Part shown: one piece after another, positions 1 to 12,330 of the stretch
How positions within the stretch are numbered: position 1 is the first letter of the stretch
Layout of the letters: each line of letters begins with the position of its first letter
Origin: Cristatella mucedo
Taxonomy: Eukaryota; Bryozoa; Phylactolaemata; Cristatellidae
Direction: 5' to 3'
Length of the DNA: 60,000 bases
Assembly: GCA_009760855.2 (NCBI GenBank)
Contig: WPIO01000005.1
Location: forward strand, 4,760,001-4,820,000
The notes under the pieces: model-generated
The model's input: only the letters and a program-made list of their open reading frames with translations
What the model was told of the DNA's origin: nothing
The model's database searches: none
Made by a program: the position numbers and the translations under genes

Positions 1-235
1 CCATTGTCGGCAATTTCGCAGGGCATTTACAGGAACTGACGATCAGCTACCTAATTACCTCGCGATTAGCCCACCAAGTGCCCCCTTGCCTCGTCGCCTG
101 CGTCAGAAGACGGGTGTAAGTATCGTCAATCGACATGCTGCAATGTGAAGGAGCGAGACATGCACTTGCCTGCAACTAGGGTTCATCAGTAGGTCGTCAC
201 TCCGTGTCAAATCCTGGTAAGCAACTGGAAGAAGG
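1..235 (+). pseudogene. Module f: 3' remnant of F unit
   Basis: This stretch aligns base for base with the end of the F unit at 55120-55280, including the candidate splice donor GTAAGTAT near 107-117. Compared with that copy, about 390 bases are missing near position 60, including the part that encodes the hydrophobic segment. The window edge cuts its 5' side. It is followed by LINE-A and then by G1, the same order as in module a at the right end of the window. Function unknown; probably a broken copy. Confidence 0.5.
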
Positions 236-296
236 CATAAATCAGCTAAAATAGCAGTGCTTCGTGACCTTTAATATGCTGTTCACAGTCCTTCTT

Positions 297-2270
297 TGTA
301 ATTATAATAATAATACATTTGATATTGCGCCCTCAGAAAACTCAATCTCTTTCTAGGGTTCTTTGCAGTTGCTGAAAATAAAGTTCGATCAAAAGTTTAG
401 TGTAGCAAGCTCACAAAACAATAAGAATTACACGGTTACTAGTCACACGCACAGAGTCAGCATGCAAGTACGGTTACTGGAAGCATGCAGAGTTCCAGAA
501 CACATAAATACATAAAGGTTGAATCACAAAGTCCCGCTCATTGCTTTCATGCATAGATGCGTTTTTAGTTATTTTGGAATGCGGTCAAGTCAGTAGATGT
601 CGTGATACAATTTGGAAGTGAGCTCGAGATTTTGGGAGCTTGCGAACAAAAGGCACGGTCTTCCAAGGATTGGAGGTTTGTCTTAGGTATAGCTAAACGA
701 TTATTTTTCAAAAAGCAGGTGGTTGGATGCTTAGCCTGGTGCAGGAATGGATTCTGGTAAGCAGGCTGGACCCAAAAAATATAGTGACCTAAGTGAGCGA
801 CAGAACATTAAAATCGGTGCTTTGCTTGACTAGGAGCCATTGCAGATCGGCGATAAGTTGTTAGATGTCGCATCTGCGACGCATGCAGTAGGCTAGCCTA
901 GCTGCAGAGTTTTGCACCAGCTGTAAGGGCCTGAGTACATAGTACGGTATACCAGCAAGTAGTGAGTTACAGAAGTCAAGAGACAGGATGCCACAAATGC
1001 ATAGACCAATTTAGATGTGGTATTCCTGTCTAAACAAGTCTGAAATGTATGAAAGTGATGTCGCTGAAAGCAGACAGGCTTAACTGTGAAGCTGATGGGA
1101 TCGTCTAATAAAAGGTCTCTTTAAAAAACAACACCTAGATTTAGTGTCGATTTAGCAGTACGCGTACTGGCAGAGTTGAATCTGCTGAAAGAAGATAGGC
1201 TTGACTATAGAGCTGATGTTGTCTCCTAATGAAAGGTGACGTTGAAACACGACACCTAGATTTCTTGCAGATTCAAAGTACAAGTGCTAGCAGAGTTGAC
1301 TACGACCGTTAACGTTTCCAAATTTTTTAATCAAACTTGGTTTTTTGCAATCTGGCAGTTGATTTTTATTATCATTCAATTAAAGAATGCTTGTTGCCAT
1401 CCATGTGCGAACCTCATCAACACATGCAATAAGGGATCTAAGAAAATTTTACGTGCTGGAGGGATGGGAGGGATAAAGCAAAGGTACAAATGAGTGTCAT
1501 CAGCATTGAAGTGAAAGCCTAGAATGTGTTTGGCAATCGTACGGGCCAGTGGGAGAGTATAAACCGTGATAAGAACTGGACCAAGCATAGGTCCCTGCAG
1601 TACTCGAGATTTCAGAGGTTTTTTGGACGATCTTTTTCCATTCATATCAATTATCTGGAGTTTCCCACTGAGATAGGAACTGAACTGCTATAATGCAATG
1701 ACGGCGATGCCCAGACGAGATGAGAGGAGCTCAAGAATCATTTGTGGTCGACAGCATCAAAAGCTACAGAAAGATCAAGCAAAACGAGCAAAGATCCTAC
1801 CTAAATCTGCATTCCTAGGTCTTCATACAACCAAAGCAATTTTGACTCTAAGGAGTGATTTGCTCTAAAACCAGACTGAAAATTACTAGTAAAGATTCAA
1901 CAAATGAGTTCAGCTTGTCTGCCAAGACTCGTTCCAGCGTCTTTGATAGGAATGGTATAAGGGAGTCATGGCAGTAGTTGCTAAAGTTCTCTTGTTCTAC
2001 TGGTACTTTCTTGAATGGTCTCCTGACTACAGCCTTTTTGAAAGGTGCTGGGACTTGACCTGAGGCTAACGACATATTTATGATGTTAGTTATGCATGGA
2101 TGTGGCAGATCAATACATTGCGAAAGCAGGAAAGTGGGAACAGGGTCCAGAGGACTAGCTGTCTTTTTAGTTTGGGATATGAACTTCGGAACTTTGTCGC
2201 TAGTGACCTCCTTTAATGTAGACATCGAGGTGCAGCATCGAATAGAAGGACATGGTTCCAGGAGGATACT
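297..2270 (-). mobile_element. LINE-A copy A1 (L2/CR1-like), decayed
   Basis: A non-LTR retrotransposon lying on the minus strand, with its 3' end at about 297-345 (AT-rich tail plus decayed terminal hairpin) and its 5' side near 2270. The frame at 2225-1848 reads like the N-terminal part of an L2/CR1 reverse transcriptase (PFLSKTLERVL, LNSF). The frame at 1645-1376 carries the block LGPVLITVYTLPLA followed by FNADDTHLYLCF, which is the catalytic DD motif. Stops and frameshifts separate these pieces, so it is dead. Its counterpart in module a is the copy at 56390-58190, in the same place and orientation, so it was inserted before the two modules separated. Confidence 0.75.
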
Positions 2271-2276
2271 GCCTTC

Positions 2277-2286
2277 CTATCTATCC

Positions 2287-2328
<42 letters not shown>

Positions 2329-2342
2329 ATATCTATCTATCG

Positions 2343-2428
<86 letters not shown>

Positions 2429-2446
2429 TTATCTTTCTATCTATTC
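2277..2446. repeat. (CTAT)n microsatellite
   Basis: About 165 bases of near-perfect CTAT repeats, with only a few interruptions. The repeat sits just beyond the 5' side of LINE-A copy A1, in the F-G spacer. The short Ile/Tyr/Leu/Ser frames across it are repeat translations and not genes. Confidence 0.95.
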
Positions 2447-3354
2447 ATTTTTTTTATCTCCACTATATCTCTCTCGTATGAACCGCTCCGATATATCTAA
2501 GCAGATTTCCATTTTTGGCTCATGATATTGCTGACGATTGCCATAGCCCAAACTTAACCTATACCTTTGAACTTACGACTTTTAGTTTATTAGCCAAAAG
2601 CGATCGACACTCATGAGCAGCCTGAAGTATTATTATGTATCAAAGTTAGTGTCAATCTCAGCTAAGATTAGCGGTCTACAGATCTATTTGAAATTGGTGG
2701 GTTTAAAGCTCTTTAAGGTAGCTTAGCCAAACCTCTGCACACTGAAACTGGCTGAAACCCATGTTACTAAGTGATAACTGCTAAACAAGCACAGTATTTC
2801 TTTGGATCTAGAGCGGGCGAAACAGAGCTCGCAGTTTTTTCAGCCTTATTTGCTATCCTTTTTTAATCTTCTCAACAACATTGCTATGTTTGCAAGTTAC
2901 TTAAGTTACTTAAGATACCGCAGATTTTCGACCTAGCAGATTATAGGTATCTCCGGCCATACATTTTGCAGCCACTGAACAATATTAAAACCCGTGGCAT
3001 AAACGTCAATGTGATTGCAGTCATTCTTAACAGTCGTAGAAGGGGTCGCTTGCTACCTCATTCCGTGATCAAAATGTCGTACAGCTCACGGTGAACGGCT
3101 GGCTCAGGGCAGCAGCCGTAGCGTTGCGGCCGTGGCTGAGCGAGGCGACCGTTTCTCCTTTCTGCTCATCGTCCCTCTGCGAGATGCCTTTAGCTTACCG
3201 ACGAGTCGCCTCATACACTGCAGTCGGAACCAAGCCACTGCCCCGTTTCGAACGTTGCCTCGAATTAAAAGACCGTGCAGCGCCGCCGCATCTTATGACC
3301 AATTCCCGAGGAGTCAGAATGCTTTTTTAAAGAATTTAACCATTCTTATTTTAG
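2447..3354 (+). other. F-G spacer upstream of G1
   Basis: Non-coding as far as I can see, but strongly alike in modules a (58626-59520), c (minus strand, about 30700-29820) and e (39770-40270). It contains the likely 5' region of the G gene. It ends in a pyrimidine-rich 3' splice acceptor (TTATTTTAG, ending at 3354) directly before the first G coding exon. That implies an upstream non-coding exon somewhere in this spacer, which I cannot place. The open frames at 3091-3371 overlap in different phases and do not stay open in the other modules. Confidence 0.4.
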
Positions 3355-5500
3355 ATAAAGGAGAACGCTGAACGTCGCAACTACCACATCGTTGGTCACC
3401 GACATTCTCAATTCTTTAATGGCGTTCTGTCGGTGGTCATTCTGCCCCGAGTCGGTGTCTCGGCAAGTGCTGCAAATGCCTATCTAGCCCACTAGAGCGA
3501 TCTTTTATCTGCACACGCCTCGCCGATCTGTTCAAGTGAGCCCGAGCCTGGCAGTGTCAAGTAGCAGCTTTCAAGCGAGCATCACAGACAGCTGCCTTGT
3601 TACCGCATCATTGTAGTGCCTTCGATGACCACTCTGACTTACACCGCCGCAGTCGATAAAAGCAGCGATACTACAGTAGTAGGGCTGAAACAGCTGGAGC
3701 TGCCTGGCTCGGTCAGTCATCGCCGATTCGTTGTAAAGCGCGTGGTTCTTTCTTGGCAGCCCGACCAGTGCGACGTCATCCAGATCCGATCATCGGAGAG
3801 CGGAAAGTCCTTCGGCTTCCCGCACGACAGCACGAGCAGCGTCAGTGCCACCTAAGCGCCCACGAGCAGCGGAAGTGAGTGCAGCGCCAGCTGCAATGGC
3901 AGGGCGTCTCCACTAGTCTGTCCTTCCGTAGGGCAGATAAGTCGCGACGAAGCGCCGCCTCGCAGAACAGCGAACCGTCGCTGCACTTGCAGCTCGTCTC
4001 GTAATTGACTATCCCGACGAACGACGTTGTTACGGTCCCGGTGCATTGACGGCGAAGATTTCGACTTTTGCAGACGACAGAGAACACCTGCTACTGGGTT
4101 TCGACTCATCACAGAACGCCGTCGCAAAGGTACTCGCGCAGGAATGAAAAGCTTTATCCTTATAGCGTCAAGAGATTATATTCGCCTCGGTTCGATGGGT
4201 GGTTGCAATCGACGTGGTTAGCAAATAAAGTGCTACAAATCTGCCTGAGTACCTAAACGTAGATTGAAAAAAGTCTTGCTTTCTCGCTCCAGAAACATCA
4301 ACAAAATTACCAAAACAACGTGAATGCCAACGAGATAGTTATCGATAGATACTGAATTCGTGCGTCGAGAGGCATTTACTCCTTGCCCCCTATATCAGGG
4401 TGGAAACGTAGCCTCCCGCAATTTTTGCATCTACAGGCCGTCACCACTGGCGAAAACATATTGTACCTATGCTGAAGAAACATCCACCTAGTTTGCGTCA
4501 AAATAGGCACATGATTGAGGGACTTCACGTTCCTTCAATTGTCAATCTTTCTCTTCAGATTAAAAGGCTGCAGGTTTAGCTCCTTAAAAACTTATGCGAT
4601 CATATTTACCCCCACGTGAAAATGTTCGCTCATGATTTACTTGAGCTTCCCGTGAATTACGCTTAAAGGGTACACATAAACATTTAGGTGTCCTTGGTCG
4701 CCATAGAAAGTTTCTTATTATTAATATCTGCTTTATTCCGTAGCAATTAACACGCAACTTACAGCATCTTAAGCCACTCGAAAACAGTGCTCGCTTGAGG
4801 TCATACAATCATGGTTCCGGTCTGCAGGGCTAAAACTGTGGCGCTCGAGAAGAAAGGCTAGCTAGTCTTGAGAAAATATATGAGGATGGTCGCTCCATTA
4901 CTCTACAAAGCTCCCGAAATATAGTTCCGGCGCTAAATAAGTGCAATGTCACTGCGAGACAGGGCAAGCGCTGCTCTCATCGATGCGGGTTCACGGTCCG
5001 TCCCTCATTTAAGTTGTAGCGTTACCGGAGGTGACTGCCTCTGATGCGGGCACCCGACTTCGTTGTCTGATCCGGCAGCGCTGAACCTTTGGATCGGGAG
5101 CACCGCCGAGTAGCATGCACCTGACATTCACCGCATGGCCCGTCTTCAATGTGTCCGTATCGCGAGCATCCAGTATTTTTTCGGGCTCATAATATTGGCA
5201 AGTGTGAAGGAGTCGCAGTCCAGTCGGCTCGCTGCCCTTTGACCTGCAGGTCGTCCGCCACGTGACGGTTGCGCCCGCCTGTCTGGTGGCCTCTAGCTAC
5301 TGAGCGACGCAAACGCAAACGCAGACGAGTACGTTGCGATCGTCGGCAGCGACCTGGATGGGCGACTCCATCTGTACTCGTTTGACGCGTCTGGAGCAGC
5401 GAACAATGCGTTAGTCAACCCGGCCACGCTATTCATGGTCAACGTGCTCGAGTCCCTCGGAGACTCCAGCTGCCAAGTGACGAGTAGCCAAAGAAAATAG
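3355..5500 (+). pseudogene. G1: damaged copy of secreted G-family gene
   Basis: Copy of the four-exon G gene (see G2 at 13068-15227). Exon 1 (3365-3462) has ACG where G2, G3, G4 and G5 have ATG, a one-base deletion, and a GC in place of the GT donor (GCAAGT). Exon 2 (3592-3874) lacks six bases and has a TAA stop at 3853-3855, within the Ser/Thr-rich stretch. Exon 3 (3993-4129) and exon 4 (5297-5500, 204 bases as in G2, normal AG acceptor) are open. AATAAA at 4224-4229 follows exon 3, so transcripts could end there. The changes make a working full-length product unlikely, although exons 3 and 4 remain well kept. Confidence 0.6.
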
Positions 5501-6550
5501 TCCTCCGCTCGCATCATTTGTACGCTCAGCCGAGCCGAGCGCGCGCCAACCGTCGCTTCACCTTACGAGCGTCACGCAGCGGAGTCGCATGCCTCCTGAA
5601 GCTGTTTCCACTTTTGCATTCACGTAATTTGACACTCGTCAGTGCCGTCCTTGCAACGCGCATTGCACGCATCGCCTGCTTTGTGACAGTTTCGCGACGC
5701 GGGTTCATGCGAGCCCGCTTTTCATCGCCGTCAGCGTCGGCGTTGCTAGCTCTCTCTGGGCTTGTTTTTCGCCTGATCATGTAGCGACTTCGAGCCTCCG
5801 GGCGAGGGTCACATGAGGGCCTGCATAATAAATGGCCGAGGCAGTGCGGCTATCGCCTGTGGCATCACCGGCTTTGTAAGCAGGTTTTGCACACTGCTAA
5901 AGCGCAGAACTCACTCTTGACTGGGACTAAACAGGAACTCGCCTGGAGCGCATCAATTATTTCTCTGATAAAATCATTCGTCTTTACTTTCAAAACGAGG
6001 CAATAGGCATGGCCTGAACAGCGTCAATTATTGGTCATTTGCTAAGCCTTGGCTGATAATGTAAGACCAAGTTTGACTGCTGAGTCTTGGCCAAGTCATC
6101 CCTAAGTGATGAACTGCACTAACCTGATTGGTGACGTTTACACCGAACACTCGATTAGGTAGGAAATGGGTAAAAGAAAAGTCGCCGTCTAAACGAGGCT
6201 TAAGCTACCAAGCCTCTAGCACCAGCCCGTCAAGATGAAGGCACCTCCTGCAATCACCTTTAAGAACCTGCCATTCATTTTGCCATAACGCAAGGGATTA
6301 ATAGAGATTTCCGACCACCATCTCGTGTCACTGTCTCGCCTCCCGACGATCAGTTCCTGAAGGATTGAAAACAGTTTTAAGAAGCTCACTAAATGATTCT
6401 CTGTGACTAGGGCCAGACGTGGCGCTATTAACGTGAATTTAGTTGACGTGGTTTAACAAAAAATTTAGAGGCTCTCTCGTATTTCAAAACTGAGAATGTG
6501 CACGAGTAAAGGAGAGCCGTAGGCTGGCTATTGTTCCACACACGACGGGC
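5501..6550. other. Unassigned region downstream of G1
   Basis: The first tens of bases after the G1 stop resemble the sequence after G4 (42378 onward). Beyond that I recognise nothing. The frames at 5518-5784 on both strands overlap each other in a GC-rich stretch and have no family features. Confidence 0.3.
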
Positions 6551-7390
6551 AAACTACAGCTGCACAGAAGTCGTCTCCTCCTTCAAAATGCTCTTAGCTA
6601 CGCAGTCACAGACTAGGACCCGCAAAGCGAGGAATAGCCACACGATAAGAGGGAAAATACAGTAGCCGACGACCGCGGCATTTGACGGCCCGTTAGACAA
6701 AATAAAGCTGCCAGGCCATGCCGGTCTCTCGAAGTCCATCGATCCTAGCAATAAAAAAAATGGCCCTGCCAGCATTCACCCCTACTCACCGAATGCATTC
6801 GCCGCACGCGAGACCGGAGTCACTTCCTATGCGCGTCAATGAAGGACAGTTAAATATTTACTTTCGGCTGCATCGTTTCACACAGTGTCATTTTTCTTGC
6901 CGGCACGCCGAGCCGCGCCTAGGGCAATGCGTTGGCACCGAGAAAACTGCTCGCAGAGACCGCGGCTTCGTGCGGAGCGGTCAGCGCTTAGCATCCGATG
7001 CTACGGAGAGGCTGCGGAGGGCAAATTGTCGCAAGAGCTGCGTCACTCGCTCTCGTGACCGCCACCGCCACCGGCGGCCAGCTACTGACAATTACTCGCG
7101 TCCGTTCGCTGCTTTTGCTCAACAGCCTCCTACCGACTTTGCAACGCAAGACAGCCAGATAGAGAAAGACGGCAGCAATGGTCACCCTGCGGCCGCTTCT
7201 GCTGCCGCTTGTGCGCCTCGCTCGCGGCGTCGCCTGACCTGAAGGCGATCTGCGGCATTGCCGCGTCGCACCACTAACGCAAACAGAGCGACGTGCCGTC
7301 GCTCTGGTCGCAGCCATGCGCCGAGCCGCACGCACTACGAACGGACGGGACATTTCACCGGCGGTGGCCAAGGCTTTAGCTTCTACTTGT
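6550..7390. other. GC-rich unassigned region
   Basis: Frames on both strands (6718-7242 plus, 7371-6988 minus) are rich in Arg and Ala and look like products of high GC content. The minus-strand frame at 6775-6554 has one hydrophobic run (AAVVGYCIFPLIVWLFLALR) that could span a membrane, but it lacks other support. No gene is called. Confidence 0.25.
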
Positions 7391-7419
7391 AACGAACCGT
7401 TATAAATTTCCGTATTTCC

Positions 7420-8930
7420 TCAGGCCGTTTCCGTCGATTGCCGAGCATTGCCGTCGAATGTACATTCGAGATCGTTTGAAAGGATGCGGTTGTACTTTTA
7501 GTGCACCTTACTGTAATGCACTAGAAAAACTGGATCCTCTCTCACTTGCTTTGTTCGTAATTGTAACGGATAATCATAGATTGCTGTATGATCTCGGGCA
7601 GCTGCCGTCAATTGCTATGCAATCGTATCGTATGCAATTATGTGCGTGCCAGTGAGACGTGACGTGGAACGAGAATTGGAGCAGCCGATCTGTCGTCGAT
7701 TTGTCGCCACTGATTTCACTATTCGGTATTCACTCTGTCGCTGCTTTCGATCATCTGTTGATCTGTTGCCATGCCAGTCGGTTTGAATGTCCTACGATTT
7801 CACTTTTAGCACAAATAAATGTGCAATGCGGTGACAGCTGGGACTTCGTCAAGCCGATGTGTCGTCGATTTGCCACGGATTGTAGTGGTTTGCTGCTTCG
7901 AGCCGACCCTTTTCCGTAGACTGCCATGCTTTGCCCGAGATTTCACGAGCAAAGTTCGCTGATTTGATACGGATTTCGGCATTGGTCGCTGTCATTGCTT
8001 TCGAATGTACGCATTGATGGCAATTAACGTGCGAAATAGTTTTAAAGTACTACGATTTCACTTTTAGCATATATAAACATACAATAATATATAATATAAA
8101 ATAAACATACCGATTTGCAATGTCAAATACAGCTTCTGGACGGCAATTGGAGGATGATTTGCAGAGGAATAGAGTGGATTGCTGAAGTTTTCGAAATCAT
8201 TTCAGACGATTGCCGCCCATCGATGCTGTGCACAATTTCTTTCGTTTTCGGTGGTTGTGCACACCGTGAAGCGAACTTTAAAGTGCTATAGAAACTGGAG
8301 CTTGGTGCCATGTATTTTGCTGTTATGCGGCGTATTCGATGGATTTAAGTGGATTGCGGTATTGGCTCGGGCTACTGCAGTCGACTGCAGCACATTGCAC
8401 GACAACGGCAGTCCAAATGCTAGTGACAACTTTTAAGTGCAATTTTTGCAGAGTTTGCAGTCATATGCAATCAAAAGAGGAGCTTTTAGAACATGATTTA
8501 TTGCGTTTCGCTGTGGAATGCAGTGGATTTCGGTGGATCGCTGTGGATTGCAATGTTAGCCTGATTCAACGCAATCTTATTTCAGTGGACTTCGTGAGAA
8601 CGCGTGAGCGAAATCGCGCAAAATCTTTTGAGCAAATTGTACACCTAGCGTAGTTTTATATTTTAAACTATTTGGAGCTGTGGGCAGCTGATCTGTGGCA
8701 GATTTGACGGGAACTAGAATGAATTGTGATGGATTGCGGTACAGGCTTCCGGCGTCAAAGCTATTTTTGCACAGGTGCACGTGTGTTAAGCGACATGAAA
8801 TTTGGTGGACAGATGAATTTGAACGCGTACAATAGCAATGTTTGATCTCGGCAAGGCTTACGTTGGGTCCCGTGAGCCTAATTAGAGTGGGATGCTGTGG
8901 ATTATGGTGAATTGCGGTAATTCGTCGAAA
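7420..8930. repeat. Degenerate 10-bp GTGGATTGC repeat region
   Basis: Many scattered variants of GTGGATTGCG occur across 1.5 kb. Two runs are clearly in register with a period of exactly 10 bases. At 8513-8552 the units are GTGGAATGCA, GTGGATTTCG, GTGGATCGCT and GTGGATTGCA. At 8887-8916 they are GTGGGATGCT, GTGGATTATG and GTGAATTGCG. Other single or paired units lie near 7430, 8170, 8340 and 8720. It is probably an old, decayed tandem array. No convincing gene lies in it. Confidence 0.55.
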
Positions 8931-9885
8931 CCGCCTGGATGGGACTTGCCGCAGCCATTGCTTAACCGCAAGCACCTGGCAGCGCACAGGAGTTATTTTG
9001 GGCCATCGAATTAGAAACACCGAAACAGATGCAGACAGGGGCTACAACTAACGCGAACCTCAGGAAACCCCTATGGGGTACAGTCCGCTTTAGCCCCAGA
9101 TGAGGCAGCGATGCGGTTGCTTCGTGAAGCGTTTGCGTCGCCGAGGTTTATTGCTTGCTGACCGGAATGGCCAGCAGTCGTCAAAAAACCGAAGCATTCA
9201 CTGCCACTTCATTTCACGAGGGTCTGCTGAAGCTTGACCCCTGACGGTCTGCAGACCCCGCCGCCGCAATCAAATTTGGGGTCCTGCTCGTGGGATTGGA
9301 CCGCATTTTAGGACTTGTGCAAATCGGCCTCTCAGAACCTGCTCGTCGGTGGTGAGGTGATTCGAGTGCCACTTTCGAAAAAGAAAGCTACATCGACGGT
9401 GCATGCACGCTATGCTACGAGCATGTTCCATGCCGGATCTCACTGCCCAACGATGGCAGTCGAGGGTGTGCCCAAGATTTTGCAAAGGCCAAAGCTTTCC
9501 CTTTGAGTGACAGTGCGACTGATAATGGTCTTTTTTAATATAGAAACCAAATCCGAACAATCACAGGCAAATAAAGCTGATTGTCGGTTTGCTAAATCGC
9601 TCGTCTTGAAGGAGACCGCGTTCAACGAAGGCTATTTAAACGCGATTGATTCCGAGAAATTATTATTCGTCTTCGTAATCCGGTTGCTTTCCAGATAACA
9701 TTAAGTTGTTATTGCCCTACTCAGTGACGGAGCCAGGATTTTCAACTAGGGGTGACCTGCAACATTTTTTCTAAGGCCATTACCCACAAGATTTTCAAGT
9801 GGGTGGGACTAAACCCTTAACTAATCAGAAGACTGGAGCGAAAAATCGGAGTGTTTACTGGACGCGAACTCGGCGGTTGCTCATT
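8931..9885. other. Unassigned region
   Basis: No recognisable gene or repeat. The short frames on both strands between 9270 and 9698 overlap and carry no motifs. The text near 9730-9840 looks like the flank of the SINE that follows. Confidence 0.25.
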
Positions 9886-10034
9886 GAATTGTAATAATAC
9901 ATAATTCATTAGTATAGCGCCCTAAACGGCCTTAATCTCTACTCAGGCGCTTCACGTAATCGACGGGGCTCGAGCCCGTGACTTCGGCCAGACCTTTTTG
10001 GGGTCACAGCGTTAACCACTGGGACAAACAATAA
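9886..10034 (-). mobile_element. SINE-B copy 1: tRNA-type head with LINE-A 3' end
   Basis: Read on the minus strand, this starts with a tRNA-like head. It has an A-box-like GTCCCAGTGGTTAACGC and a B-box-like GGCTCGAGCCC (9966-9977). It then runs into AAGCGCC...GGGCGCT, the same terminal hairpin that ends LINE-A, followed by an AT-rich tail with TTATTAC. The head is RNA polymerase III type. The tail match suggests that the LINE-A reverse transcriptase moves it. About 145 bases long. Confidence 0.6.
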
Positions 10035-10633
10035 TTTCTTCGTTGGGACGGTTGAGGGGCATACACTAAATTCCCAGCCCGCTGCCCCAAATAAGGTGGG
10101 AAATGCCTCCGCCTGCCCCTGGCTCTGCCACTGACCCAGCTACTTTTGGACACAGTGATGGATACTGCTCGTCATAGATATTGATTGTCATATTATAGAT
10201 ACTTGCTGCATAAAAGAGCTTATTCCTTGGGTACCAGCTAAAGTGCTGATAAGAGTAAATATGACATTTATCATCCAGTGCTTCATACAAAACGGTAAAC
10301 AAAATTACATTTCCAGTGACTTACCCTTTATACTACGGTTCTAATTTGACCAAACAATGCATACTTAGTGTAAGAAAAGTTTTAGTTAGCATTGGTATGA
10401 AATGAAGACTTGAATGAGGGCCTTGATAGTTTTTATGACGTACCCCAAAAGTTAAATCTGCTAGCAGAAATTGCAACTCAAGAATGAGATTTCTTGACAC
10501 ACTAATGCAGAAAAGAGAGTTCCGCAGCTTCATAAAATACAGTACAAAGACCACTTGCCTAGGCAATCGTAATGGCATTTTACAAAATGACAGATAAGTG
10601 TCCGCCTCACGAGCCTCCGCGAGACCGAGGTTC
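10035..10633. other. Unassigned region
   Basis: AT-rich sequence without motifs that I recognise. The minus-strand frames at 10302-10066 and 10635-10333 are short, have no conserved features and are left uncalled. Confidence 0.25.
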
Positions 10634-10877
<244 letters not shown>

Positions 10878-11640
10878 AACGGGAGCACCTATAACTTAAC
10901 GTTGAAAGTTCACATCCGTACCGTAGTCAAGTCTTCTTGACATCAATGAAGGCTTAACCAGTCTAGAGCTCTACTTAGCTCAACCGCTGGAGAGCGAGTC
11001 CTAGAACATATTACAGGGTGACTAGAGACCGATCACCTGTTACAAGGCTCCAGCTTGTATTCAGCCTAGGCCACAAATGATCGTATAATAGGTTCCTAGC
11101 AGCAATATTCAGAAACTGTACACATGGAGTATCTGCCATAATCTGGCTGATTTAGCATGCAACCGTTCCAAGGTAGCGTCCAATGAGGCCAGAAGTATGC
11201 TGTTCATGGCAAGTAGCTATCCGAAACACCGAATTTACTGCGGAAAATGGAAAACTCTTTGGATGTATCTAAAAATGGAGGCGGGCAGGTGAGTTGCTTT
11301 CTCGCTTTCTCACCGACTGTAGTTGGAGACTAATTAGTCTTGAAACGTCGGCTTGCTACGTCCGCCGGGTTGTGACTGCTGAGACAGTGCTCGCGATTCA
11401 AGAATTGTAATTATTAGGAGCCGGTTATGTTATAATCTATGGCTATGCCACACAAAATCCGAAATTACAGAATACCCGGTTGGCTGTACCGAGTCTTGGA
11501 GCCAGGCAGTTGATTTGTGTTGTGGGCATCGAACTGTGAGCTGAGCTCAGCTACCATGAGAATGCCTGTATACAGTGGTGCGGCATCTATAAACGCCTAG
11601 CCGTGATTCAACGTTCAGGCTTCACTGCTACTTTTCACTC
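10878..11640. other. Unassigned region
   Basis: No gene or repeat recognised; no open frame of note. Confidence 0.25.
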
Positions 11641-12040
11641 ACAATAATAAAAATTAAAATAAAACACTTTATACAGCACCATCAGTGCACTCAATCTCTT
11701 TCTAGGCGTTTTACATTTGGTGCAAAGGAGACAGGCCAAATGCTAACTGGTATCATGATCGGTAAACAACATTAATACCATGGATAGGGGTGACCTGGGC
11801 AGGGTCAGCATGCAATTCTAGTTTGTGTCAGAATGCAACAGTGTCAGTATGCATAAGCACACTAAGGACGAATCACAGAGACCATATAAATGCTGTCAAA
11901 AATAGGTGCTGTTTTAATTTCTATTTAAATGTGGTCAAGTCGGTGGATGGCGTGAAGGACGTTGGAAGTGAGTTCCAGGCTTTGGGAGCATACGAACTAA
12001 AGAGGGGGTCTCAGAAGAATCTGAGCTTCGAATGAGGTAA
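11641..12040 (-). mobile_element. LINE-A copy A2, 5'-truncated 3' end
   Basis: Minus-strand copy of the LINE-A 3' end: AT-rich tail, worn terminal hairpin (11670-11710), then the 3' untranslated part and the last coding block. The last block corresponds to the Ala-Trp-Asn-Ser-Leu region of other copies. Comparison with 24533-25030 and 45024-45450 shows the same order of sequence. Only the last 400 bases are present, as is common for non-LTR elements. Confidence 0.65.
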
Positions 12041-12330
12041 CGGTGAACAGGTAGTTAGATGGCTGCCGACCTGTCTCCCTTCCTTCAAAGTGCCGGAAGC
12101 TCTCGGCTTTCGAGTTTCGCTCCAATCGAAAAGTGCATTTGGAGAAGGCAAATCCTTGCAACGTCGTCGTCGCTTGATCTCTTGTTCGTACGCCGTCGAG
12201 TGCTAAGAGCGAGTAGCAAAGTGGCCCTTCTTCGAAAAATGGACCGATACAATGCAAAAGTGCATGGCCACGAGAGAGCCTTAGGAATTTATTTCGAGCG
12301 CGTCCTCCCTCTGGCGGCTCGCTAGATCAC
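12041..12330 (+). other. Fragment related to block alpha
   Basis: The frame 12059-12325 contains GSSRLSSFAPIE. This matches the frame kept in block alpha at 17341-17515, 20824-20975 and 50521-50346 (GSSRLSSFA or near variants). After that the similarity fades. Block alpha may be an exon of an unknown gene or part of a repeat; I cannot tell which. Confidence 0.35.

Noticed and set aside
2080-2500. Frames of Tyr-Leu-Ser-Ile repeats
   Set aside because: Translation of the CTAT microsatellite.
8513-8552. CRISPR-like repeat array
   Set aside because: The units are contiguous 10-mers without spacers, and the context is an animal genome.
9961-10034. Possible tRNA gene on the minus strand
   Set aside because: The head continues straight into the LINE-A type tail and recurs at 10797-10877, so it is a SINE.
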